Below, piece by piece: positions 1 to 5,683 of a DNA stretch of 42,091 nt (the stretch's first letter is position 1; each line of letters opens with the position of its first letter). The position numbers and the translations under genes were made by a program. This DNA is from a virus. The stretch lies in the IMG/VR virus record IMGVR_UViG_3300017917_001582, positions 1 to 42,091 of that record; one strand, 5' to 3'. The notes beneath the pieces were generated by a model that worked only from the letters and a program-made list of their open reading frames with translations, searched no databases and was not told the DNA's origin.

Positions 1-3
1 ATA

Positions 4-489
4 CTACTTTTCTTTAACTTTTTTCAAATAATCTTCGTAAAGTTTGTCGTCTGATTTGCCGTTCCAATTACGCCAACCAGCCCCATACACGGGACCTAAT
101 TCACCCCACTTCTTAGCAAACTCATCATCGGTTTTGATTTTGTTGATGAACTCTTCTTTTGTATATGGTCTAAAACCTAGTGTTTTAGAATGCTCAAACA
201 TATTCTGTTTTAAATAATTCTTATACGCATCACCATCCCAAATATGACAATCATTATCAACAAGGTATTTAATGTTTGTATCACCACGAAGGAACCATAG
301 TAATTCGGTTACTATACCTTTGAAGTACATTTTTTTAGTTGTGAGTAATGGAAATCCCTCACTCATTTTATGACGTATTTGTCTTCCGAATACTGATATT
401 GTACCTGTACCTGTTCTATCTTGTTTTGTTACTCCATTATCAAGTATGTCTTGAAGTAAGGTCGTGTATTGTTTATCTATATTATTCAT
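4..489 (-). CDS. Thymidylate synthase, N-terminal half only
   Basis: Thymidylate synthase makes dTMP from dUMP with methylene-tetrahydrofolate. The first 142 residues match the family: DRTGTGT at 24-30 (dUMP phosphate loop), FPLLTTKK at 46-53, the [12 protein letters not shown] block at 62-73 and [11 protein letters not shown] at 132-142. The protein then stops at 161 residues with a TAG at bases 6-4. Usual length is about 260-290 residues, so the second half, with the catalytic Cys (PCH motif) and the QRSxD segment, is absent here. Residues 88-128 form an insert before GPVYG of the sort seen in longer versions. The rest may lie beyond base 1 as a second exon or split gene, or the gene may be broken. 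It is the last visible gene of the minus-strand operon, 4 bases after the lipoprotein gene. Family certain; integrity unknown. Confidence 0.85.
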   Translation of the reverse strand: MNNIDKQYTTLLQDILDNGVTKQDRTGTGTISVFGRQIRHKMSEGFPLLTTKKMYFKGIVTELLWFLRGDTNIKYLVDNDCHIWDGDAYKNYLKQNMFEHSKTLGFRPYTKEEFINKIKTDDEFAKKWGELGPVYGAGWRNWNGKSDDKLYEDYLKKVKEK

Positions 490-493
490 CTTT

Positions 494-733
494 TTATTTC
501 TTTAAAACCCATCTGTAATCAATTAAAGTATCTATGGTAAATTTATCACACACCTTTCGTTCTGCTTTCCTACTCGCAGTCCATGTTTGTTTATTTACCA
601 TCAGTCCATTAGTCATATATTCTTCATAATGCCATTCAACACACCTGTGTCGTGTATATTCATAGTATTCTTTTTCGCAACTAGAAAACATAATTACACA
701 TAGTGTGGTACATATAACAAGTATATTATTCAT
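494..733 (-). CDS. Small predicted lipoprotein
   Basis: The 79-residue product begins with a short hydrophobic signal (residues 3-16) followed by MFSSC-EKE, a lipobox-like site with the Cys at residue 19. An acidic or basic stretch straight after the Cys is typical of Bacteroidetes lipoproteins, so the mature protein is probably a lipid-anchored 61-residue peptide in the cell envelope. The mature part is rich in Tyr, Arg and Lys, with two further Cys. Its start ATG shares one base with the stop of the HAD gene upstream (TAATG), suggesting translational coupling. Function unknown; phage lipoproteins are sometimes superinfection-exclusion factors, but nothing here proves that. Confidence 0.7.
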   Translation of the reverse strand: MNNILVICTTLCVIMFSSCEKEYYEYTRHRCVEWHYEEYMTNGLMVNKQTWTASRKAERKVCDKFTIDTLIDYRWVLKK

Positions 734-1095
734 TATTCAAATGTTTGTATTTTAGCATCAACCTCTTTTAATTCAGACCACGTTCCTAGGTATGTGATTG
801 CTCTGACTTTTCGGTTATCAATCCACACATATTCTTGTCCGTCTTTAATTCGTGGTTTATCCATAACCAGTCCATGGTATTTAAAACCTTTTTCCTTTAA
901 CCACATTTCAGTTACTTCCCTGTCCTTACCTTCTCTTGCGGTAAAGAATGTGATTATGTTACCCTCATCGTACCACTTATTGATTATGTCTAATGCGTTT
1001 GGAAAATGATTAGCATCAGGGTAAAGATGACTATCTTCATTTTTGATGTCATCACATATTGTTCCATCAATATCAATTAAAAAAACTTTATTCAT
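733..1095 (-). CDS. HAD-family phosphatase
   Basis: A 120-residue haloacid-dehalogenase-fold phosphohydrolase. Motif I is FLIDIDGTICDD with the nucleophile Asp8 and acid/base Asp10. Motif II is the Thr in ITFFTAREG (about residues 48-56), followed by a conserved Lys in MDKPRIKDG (about 78-86), and the acidic motif is VWIDNRKV (about 90-97). The size and motif spacing match small phage HAD proteins related to the 3'-phosphatase domain of polynucleotide kinase or to 5'-nucleotidases; there is no kinase P-loop. It lies in an operon with glutamine synthetase and thymidylate synthase, so a nucleotide or sugar phosphate substrate is plausible but not shown. Confidence 0.8.
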   Translation of the reverse strand: MNKVFLIDIDGTICDDIKNEDSHLYPDANHFPNALDIINKWYDEGNIITFFTAREGKDREVTEMWLKEKGFKYHGLVMDKPRIKDGQEYVWIDNRKVRAITYLGTWSELKEVDAKIQTFE

Positions 1096-1100
1096 CTTAT

Positions 1101-1730
1101 CTATTCGTTATTATCTATGTTGTAATAAAAACTATCATCACCACCACTTATCCATCTATCTGATTTAGACTCCGGATTAAATAATGTTGTGTCAACATAT
1201 ATCGGTTCTTTAGGAAAATCCTCAGTAACAAAAGACATGTCTTTCCATTTAATTCTATTGTTCGGTTGTATTGCAACATGACCAGTGTCCAAAAATATCA
1301 TGTGACCACATTTGTATTGTGATGGTTCGTTTGAGAATCCATTGTCCCACCAATCAAATGTTCCGACATATGTTCCCCATTCAACACTTTTATCTTTTAA
1401 TAACACCTGACATCTTAATCCTTTAAGATATTCAAATTCCACATATGTTACCTTTTCACCAAAGGTTCCCCATAATTGTAAGTAATCATAGGGTATTTCT
1501 TTTGTTGGTTCTTTGTGAAATAAAGCATGTACAGGAATTCTTCCACGTAACATACCAAAGTTTGTCATTACATGAAACATGAGAACATATGGTGGTAATG
1601 ATTGAACAGCAAATGCAACAATCGGATAATATTTTCCTTTTAGTTCTTCATTATCCCAATCACCATGAATTGCCCTTGCATCTGCTAACAGATACTTGTG
1701 TTTAATATTAATGTTCAGATCCATCTTCAA
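1101..1730 (-). CDS. Conserved hypothetical protein
   Basis: A 209-residue soluble protein with many aromatic residues (W and Y) and no signal peptide, membrane segment or known motif that I recognise. The middle contains repeated short hydrophobic strands, suggesting a beta-rich fold, and the C-terminus is acidic. The start overlaps the end of the next upstream gene by 23 bases; a second ATG two codons in (base 1724) is equally possible. It sits 5 bases upstream of the HAD gene in the same operon. Function unknown. Confidence 0.65.
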   Translation of the reverse strand: MKMDLNINIKHKYLLADARAIHGDWDNEELKGKYYPIVAFAVQSLPPYVLMFHVMTNFGMLRGRIPVHALFHKEPTKEIPYDYLQLWGTFGEKVTYVEFEYLKGLRCQVLLKDKSVEWGTYVGTFDWWDNGFSNEPSQYKCGHMIFLDTGHVAIQPNNRIKWKDMSFVTEDFPKEPIYVDTTLFNPESKSDRWISGGDDSFYYNIDNNE

Positions 1731-1890
1731 ATACTACTTGTTGATCATTTATGAATATTTTTAAAACCTTTTCCGCTTCGGTTTTATTGTTATAATACCC
1801 AATAACCAAATCAAAATTTGTTGGATTAATTACTCCAAATTTTCCGTTTTCTTCAAAAACGAAAGTGTCGATTATTTCTTGTTTTATCAT
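1708..1890 (-). CDS. Small hypothetical protein
   Basis: A 60-residue acidic protein. The segment FEENGKFGVINPTNFDLVIGYYNNKTEAEKVLKIF looks like one small alpha/beta unit: two short strands, then a helix. No known family is recognised. It is packed in the operon, overlapping the next gene by 23 bases and starting 5 bases after the stop of the gene upstream, which supports it being real. Function unknown. Confidence 0.55.
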   Translation of the reverse strand: MIKQEIIDTFVFEENGKFGVINPTNFDLVIGYYNNKTEAEKVLKIFINDQQVVFEDGSEH

Positions 1891-1895
1891 ATTAT

Positions 1896-2099
1896 TTAAA
1901 AATTATCCCAATCTGTCAAATCAATTTCATCTCCTGTTATGTTGTCTTTGGCATGTATCATTAAACCAAGACCACTAGGTGTAAACATAAATGTCCATCT
2001 TTCACCCGCAGTAAATGTTGATGAATCTTTTTTTGTTTGTTTCTTTTTCCATTTCTCAAATTGTTTAATTTGATCTTTATCTAATTCAAACTTATACAT
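1896..2099 (-). CDS. Small hypothetical protein
   Basis: A 67-residue protein whose first 25 residues are a Lys-rich helix and whose remainder reads as beta strands (WTFMFTPSGLGLMIHAKD) with an acidic C-terminus, DLTDWDNF. No recognised domain. It is separated from both neighbours by 1-5 bases, consistent with operon membership. Function unknown. Confidence 0.55.
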   Translation of the reverse strand: MYKFELDKDQIKQFEKWKKKQTKKDSSTFTAGERWTFMFTPSGLGLMIHAKDNITGDEIDLTDWDNF

Positions 2100-2100
2100 T

Positions 2101-2340
2101 TTATGTTTTAGTTATTCTAATAGTTATTCCAGCACGACCCGATGAAATATCATAAGTATTAGACCTATTATCATGAATAAACCCATAATTTTTAAATCTA
2201 AAAATTATAACCTCTTTACCTTCAAACATCCCATGAATAGCGTTTGTTGCATAATCAATGTGTGGATGTTTTATGTACTCTTGTTTCCATGGTGTTCTAA
2301 ACTCTTCTTCAAGTTCTTCAGGTGTGATATGGATTATCAT
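2101..2340 (-). CDS. Small hypothetical protein
   Basis: A 79-residue protein with a short N-terminal helix (TPEELEEEF) and a strand-rich C-terminal half ending in AGITIRITKT. No catalytic motif or membrane segment. Its start lies 5 bases after the glutamine synthetase stop and its stop is next to the following gene, so it should be co-transcribed with glutamine synthetase. Function unknown. Confidence 0.55.
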   Translation of the reverse strand: MIIHITPEELEEEFRTPWKQEYIKHPHIDYATNAIHGMFEGKEVIIFRFKNYGFIHDNRSNTYDISSGRAGITIRITKT

Positions 2341-2345
2341 TATTC

Positions 2346-3461
2346 TTAGTCTTTTTTATACTCCGCCAATAGTTCATCACCTGACATCATTTGATATTTT
2401 TCGGGTGACACACTTTCAACATTCACATCTTTGTACATGTTGTTGAGAGTGCTGTTTAATTCTTCGGCCAACTTCAATGTGTCAGATATTACCTTAACGA
2501 TTCTATATGGGTCTGCATGTGATGCTGGTCTTCTATCTTCAAGATAACCTTTCCATGTTTCACCAACAACTTTTGGAACTCTTATTGATGCACCTCTATC
2601 AGATACTCCCCATGAGAATTTATCAATAGACTGAGTTTCGTATTTACCGGTTAATCTTAAATGATTATCTGAACCATACTCATCAATGTGTTCTTTCATT
2701 CTTGTTTCAAATGCTCTGAAAATTGCTTTGTAATATGTTTCACTACCCAACTCTCTCATTTTTTTGTTTGAGAAATTTGTATGTAAACCAGAACCATTCC
2801 ATTCACCGCTTTGTATTGGTTTTGGATGTAACTCTATTTGTGTTCCGTACCTTTCAGATATTCTATATAAAAAGAATCTTGACATCCATAAATCATCTGA
2901 TGTTGATATTTTACCCTTACCAAATATTTGGTATTCCCATTGTCCAAGTGCAACTTCTGCGTTTGTTCCTTCAATGTTGATTCCATATTTAAGACACATT
3001 GTTAAGTGTTCTTCAGAAATTGGTCTACCAACAATTTGTCCACCAACACCACAATAATATTTTCCTTGTGGGTCAATAATACCACCATTCTCAAATCCCA
3101 ATACTGGTTGATTATGTGCTGAACGAATAAAATATTCTTGTTCAAAACCAACCCAAAAATCTGAATCTTCTTCCCCCACTTTTGCTCTGTGATTTGATTC
3201 GTGAACTTCGTTGTTACCATCTAAAACTTCACAAAGTACATATAAAGTATCATTGATATCATTTGAACGATAAACCTTTACTGGTTTAAGGTAACAATCG
3301 GAAAAATTACCCTCTGCTTGTTTTGTTGAACTACCATCGAATCCCCAAGTAGGGATATCAGACGCAATTTCTGTGGTTAGGTCAAGTATTCTGACTTTAC
3401 TTCTGAGATTTGGTTCTGGTTTATAACCATCTAACCATACGTATTCTACTTTTCTTTTCAT
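2346..3461 (-). CDS. Glutamine synthetase, type II (eukaryotic-like)
   Basis: ATP-dependent ligation of ammonia to glutamate. The 371-residue length fits class II (GSII) rather than the ~450-470-residue GSI or ~700-residue GSIII. All hallmark blocks are present: beta-grasp WGFDGSST (39-46), GFEQEY metal/glutamate site (105-110), EGTNAEV..GQWEYQ (164-178), WNGSGLHTNFS (221-231), HLRLTG (267-272), RGASIRVP (289-296) and EDRRPASH.DPY (308-319). No key residue seems lost, so it is probably active. Its start overlaps the stop of the small gene upstream by 4 bases (ATGA). GSII is uncommon in phages as far as I know. It may supply glutamine for nucleotide synthesis, fitting the thymidylate synthase in the same operon; that is inference. 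Confidence 0.95.
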   Translation of the reverse strand: MKRKVEYVWLDGYKPEPNLRSKVRILDLTTEIASDIPTWGFDGSSTKQAEGNFSDCYLKPVKVYRSNDINDTLYVLCEVLDGNNEVHESNHRAKVGEEDSDFWVGFEQEYFIRSAHNQPVLGFENGGIIDPQGKYYCGVGGQIVGRPISEEHLTMCLKYGINIEGTNAEVALGQWEYQIFGKGKISTSDDLWMSRFFLYRISERYGTQIELHPKPIQSGEWNGSGLHTNFSNKKMRELGSETYYKAIFRAFETRMKEHIDEYGSDNHLRLTGKYETQSIDKFSWGVSDRGASIRVPKVVGETWKGYLEDRRPASHADPYRIVKVISDTLKLAEELNSTLNNMYKDVNVESVSPEKYQMMSGDELLAEYKKD

Positions 3462-3664
3462 TTTATATTTTGAGTTTTCTTTATTTTATCAAGACATTGG
3501 TGAACACAATACGACTCCAATAAATTAAATGCACCACTCTCATTTGCGTGGTCCAAAGATTGTTCAATTATTTTAATAGCATCTTCAATATCGACATTAT
3601 TAATGAATTCAATTAATTCATCTTTATTATCATATTCAAAATTTCCGTTGAAAAGAGTGTCCAT
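3458..3664 (-). CDS. Small helical protein, first gene of GS operon
   Basis: A 68-residue, mostly helical, acidic protein with two Cys near the C-terminus (SYCVHQCLDK). No recognised family. Its stop overlaps the glutamine synthetase start (ATGA), so the two are probably translationally coupled. The start codon lies 5 bases after a strong Bacteroidetes-type -7 promoter element, implying a leaderless or almost leaderless mRNA. A regulatory or partner role for glutamine synthetase is possible but unsupported. Confidence 0.6.
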   Translation of the reverse strand: MDTLFNGNFEYDNKDELIEFINNVDIEDAIKIIEQSLDHANESGAFNLLESYCVHQCLDKIKKTQNIK

Positions 3665-3669
3665 GTGTT

Positions 3670-3700
3670 CAAATGTAATAAAAAATATCTAAAATTCAAA
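3670..3700 (-). promoter_or_regulatory. Bacteroidetes-type promoter of the GS/TS operon
   Basis: Read on the minus strand there is TTTG (3700-3697), a 19-base spacer, then TACATTTG (3677-3670). This matches the Bacteroidetes primary-sigma consensus TTTG ... TAnnTTTG in both boxes and spacing. The -7 box ends only 5 bases before the ATG at 3664, so transcription would begin at or next to the start codon. Confidence 0.7.
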
Positions 3701-3713
3701 CTATTTATGAAAT

Positions 3714-4076
3714 ATGTCAGTATTAATTAATGGTAAACAATTTGACGCCGAATATCTAACCACACCAGAAGAACATGAGAGGGGTATGATGGGTAGAGAT
3801 AGTTTGGATGGGTGTATGGTTTTTAAGATGGGTAAAGGTCACCATTCCTTTTGGATGAAGAACTGTTTAGTTCCTCTTGATATTGTTTTCGTTTTGAAAA
3901 ACAGAATTAGTAAGATACATAGGGATTGTCAACCATCAGGAAATAAATTAAATCCACCAAGATATACAGGTATTGGGGACCACGTTATTGAATTCCCTGC
4001 GGGTACTTCTGACAATTGGAAAGTTGGGGATAGAGTTAATCTATACTTAGGGACTCAGTCAAATCCTGTGTTTTAA
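3714..4076 (+). CDS. DUF192 family protein
   Basis: A 120-residue protein matching the DUF192 family: ERGMMGRDSLDGCMVF (22-37), SFWMKNCLVPLDIVFV (45-60) and the C-terminal VIEFPAGTSDNWKVGDRV block. No signal peptide is present, unlike many bacterial members. The molecular role of the family is not known; members occur in phages. The gene is on the opposite strand to its neighbours, with a 49-base divergent gap upstream. Its last 41 bases overlap the 3' end of the convergent methyltransferase gene. Confidence 0.85.
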   Translation: MSVLINGKQFDAEYLTTPEEHERGMMGRDSLDGCMVFKMGKGHHSFWMKNCLVPLDIVFVLKNRISKIHRDCQPSGNKLNPPRYTGIGDHVIEFPAGTSDNWKVGDRVNLYLGTQSNPVF

Positions 4077-4719
4077 TAAAATCGTATTTAACTTTTGGTT
4101 TTGTTTTCTGAAGAACAATAAAGTAACTGTGGAATTTTCTGGCATGTTCTTGTTTATTCCATTTTCCACCGAAACTACTAAGTCTCATTTTTGCAACTAA
4201 AATAAACAAATCTTTTGGGTAAAAACCTATCTCTAAAGCCATGTTCATAACCATATTGTGTGTGAAGTGGTTTTTACCACCAGAAACAGTATCTTGACAT
4301 TTAAACACAACATATCCTTTATCCGAACAAACCCGATGTAATTCTTTTAATGTATTGTAGTAGTTTGTTGTTAATTTTTCGTAGGTTGTATATCCCTCGT
4401 ACCTCTTAGCGATTATTGAACTACCTTCTTTATTCTCTCTATACATCTTACCAGAGATAACAAATGGGGGATCGTACATGATACTTGACATGGAACCATC
4501 TTCAAATGGTAAATTCTCACTATTTGCCTGAATTATTGTATCATTCTTCGGTAATAAATCAGATTTAAACTTGGGTTCTGGTAAATTTTTCCAAAAATTA
4601 CCGGTTGAATAGGTACAATCTAAATCAAAACACTCAATATTATAGAGCTTCATAATGTTTTCAATTGCCTCCTGATTTGTGTAACAAACACTACTTATTG
4701 GTTTAATTTTATTTTCCAT
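4036..4719 (-). CDS. SAM-dependent DNA methyltransferase (DPPF type)
   Basis: A 227-residue class I methyltransferase. The catalytic motif IV is SSIMYDPPFVISG (about residues 79-91), characteristic of amino-methyltransferases acting on adenine N6 or cytosine N4. It is followed by the TLKELHRVCSDKGYVVFKCQD region (motif V/VI). The N-terminal CFDLDCTYSTGNFW block could be motif I/X. Near the C-terminus, KFHSYFIVLQK resembles the final strands of DNA modification methylases. No restriction enzyme is next to it, so it is probably an orphan methylase protecting or modifying phage DNA. The 3' end overlaps the DUF192 gene by 41 bases, tail to tail. Confidence 0.75.
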   Translation of the reverse strand: MENKIKPISSVCYTNQEAIENIMKLYNIECFDLDCTYSTGNFWKNLPEPKFKSDLLPKNDTIIQANSENLPFEDGSMSSIMYDPPFVISGKMYRENKEGSSIIAKRYEGYTTYEKLTTNYYNTLKELHRVCSDKGYVVFKCQDTVSGGKNHFTHNMVMNMALEIGFYPKDLFILVAKMRLSSFGGKWNKQEHARKFHSYFIVLQKTKPKVKYDFIKTQDLTESLSID

Positions 4720-4741
4720 TTATTTTGAGTTTCAAATTTCT

Positions 4742-4779
4742 TATGTTTAAACATACGAATAAAAAATCAATAAACCAAA
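4742..4779 (-). promoter_or_regulatory. Promoter for the methyltransferase gene, with palindrome
   Basis: On the minus strand TTTG (4779-4776), a 20-base spacer and TATGTTTA (4755-4748) form a one-mismatch version of the Bacteroidetes promoter. The -7 box is half of a perfect 14-base palindrome, TATGTTTAAACATA (4742-4755), which could be an operator or could place a -7-like box on both strands of this divergent gap. The ATG lies 28 bases downstream. Confidence 0.45.
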
Positions 4780-4804
4780 TATTTATATTTAAAAGTTTAA
4801 AATC

Positions 4805-4981
4805 ATGGGATGCGGATGTAAAAAAAAGAATCAAAGTGTTACGACTAACTCAAATGTAACAATTAAATTAAGTGAAAGTTCATCTAATTTACCACCACAA
4901 GAAGTTAACATTATGGAACAGCAAGTTAACGATTTGGTGAAAAAAATCGAAGAAATCAATAACGAACTCGACAAACAATAA
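4805..4981 (+). CDS. Tiny Cys-rich coiled-coil protein
   Basis: A 58-residue product starting MGCGCKKKNQ and ending in a short predicted coiled coil (residues 36-58, VNIMEQQVNDLVKKIEEINN). The N-terminal CxC-KKK head closely resembles the MACSSCKKKN head of the small protein at 16705-16866, suggesting a shared metal- or membrane-binding tag. The gene is followed 2 bases later by a hairpin terminator, which supports a real transcription unit. Function unknown. Confidence 0.6.
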   Translation: MGCGCKKKNQSVTTNSNVTIKLSESSSNLPPQEVNIMEQQVNDLVKKIEEINNELDKQ

Positions 4982-4983
4982 TC

Positions 4984-5022
4984 AAAATAACGGACATTTT
5001 AATAGATTGTCCGTTATTTTTT
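4984..5022. terminator. Rho-independent terminator
   Basis: A perfect 13-base inverted repeat (4984-4996 against 5008-5020, core AACGGACA/TGTCCGTT) with an 11-base loop, followed by a T run. The left flank is A-rich, so it can act in both directions. It separates the small gene at 4805 from the sugar module. Confidence 0.85.
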
Positions 5023-5030
5023 ATCCACAA

Positions 5031-5051
5031 TGTATATATTTATTATATACA
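5031..5051. promoter_or_regulatory. Palindromic operator upstream of the RHH gene
   Basis: TGTATATA-TTTAT-TATATACA is a perfect inverted repeat with 8-base arms and a 5-base spacer. It ends 21 bases before the start of the ribbon-helix-helix gene at 5073. Such dyads are normal targets for dimeric RHH repressors, so autoregulation is a reasonable inference. Confidence 0.5.
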
Positions 5052-5072
5052 AATATAAAATTTTAAAGGGTT

Positions 5073-5270
5073 ATGGAAAAAAATACCAAATTAACTAGTG
5101 TAAAGATAATTGATAGAAATTATCATGAGTTCAAAAAAGTGACATTAAGTACAGATTTAACATTACAAAAATTCGTTAACAGAGCAATAGATTTATTTTT
5201 GAGGGATACTGAATTCAAAAATAAAATAGAAAATCACGAGACAGGCGGAATCAAAAATTCGAAGTATTAA
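5073..5270 (+). CDS. Ribbon-helix-helix (CopG/Arc-like) regulator
   Basis: A 65-residue protein. KLTSVKIIDRNYHEFKK (6-22) reads as the DNA-contacting beta strand and first helix, and STDLTLQKFVNRAIDLFLRD (26-45) as turn plus second helix, the pattern of CopG/ParG-type dimeric regulators. The C-terminal 20 residues are charged and probably disordered. It is the first gene of the plus-strand sugar module, with a perfect palindrome just upstream and a promoter-like sequence just downstream (5273-5306). It probably regulates its own operon, the following genes, or both. Confidence 0.7.
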   Translation: MEKNTKLTSVKIIDRNYHEFKKVTLSTDLTLQKFVNRAIDLFLRDTEFKNKIENHETGGIKNSKY

Positions 5271-5272
5271 TG

Positions 5273-5306
5273 TTTGATAATTAGAAATTATTTTTGTATA
5301 TTTTTG
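5273..5306 (+). promoter_or_regulatory. Candidate promoter for the capsid-like/sugar genes
   Basis: TTTG (5273-5276), a 22-base spacer and TATTTTTG (5299-5306) resemble the Bacteroidetes TTTG/TAnnTTTG promoter, with a slightly long spacer. A second TATTTTTG lies at 5289-5296. The -7 box ends 2 bases before the ATG at 5309, the same close placement as at 3670 and 16694. Confidence 0.4.
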
Positions 5307-5308
5307 AT

Positions 5309-5683
5309 ATGAAATCGTTTAGATTACTGCAAGGATATACAAACATAACAACATTTGGTATCAACACTGTTGATATTAGGGTTGAAAGAAGAAGACTTAG
5401 AGCAAGATGGACACCAGAAATTGCACAAGACATTGCAACATATCACGGTATTGATATTGAATCTGAGTTGACGGCGGTATTATCACAGGAAATTGCAAGA
5501 GAGATTGATAGGGAAATAATGAACAGTATTGCCTTTCCAATGGTTCGAAGAGTATTTGCACAGACAGTTGCAAATAATATTGTCCCTGTCCAACCATTAA
5601 ACGGACCAACTGGTATCTTATATTACACAGATTTTAGGTATGATAAGTACCACTACATAAAAGATTTTAAATTATTAAAATAA
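5309..5683 (+). CDS. Mini capsid-like protein: rearranged gp23 segments
   Basis: A 124-residue protein. Residues 21-71 (VDIRVERRRLRARWTPEIAQ onward, then HGIDIESEL and EIAREIDREI) resemble the C-terminal part of T4 gp23-type major capsid proteins, where the pattern is R.L.A.WT.ELAQD...HG.D.E.EL..IL..EI..EI.RE. Residues 75-112 (FPMVRRVFAQTVANN, VPVQPLNGPTG) resemble the N-terminal part of gp23 (L.RR..P.LVA....VQPM.GPTG). So the two blocks are in reversed order and nearly all of the ~450-500-residue capsid protein between them is missing. I chose ATG at 5309; a TTG at 5294 is possible. Its TAA overlaps the ATG of the first glycosyltransferase (TAATG). It cannot be the normal capsid subunit; the role is unknown. 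Confidence 0.65.
   Translation: MKSFRLLQGYTNITTFGINTVDIRVERRRLRARWTPEIAQDIATYHGIDIESELTAVLSQEIAREIDREIMNSIAFPMVRRVFAQTVANNIVPVQPLNGPTGILYYTDFRYDKYHYIKDFKLLK

Noticed and set aside
1-60. Group I intron at the thymidylate synthase break
   Set aside because: Too little sequence is present to see an intron core, so I only list it as a possibility to test.
5294-5308. TTG start extending the capsid-like mini-protein by 5 residues
   Set aside because: The ATG at 5309 fits better; the TTG lies inside the candidate promoter boxes, so it would probably not be transcribed as a start.
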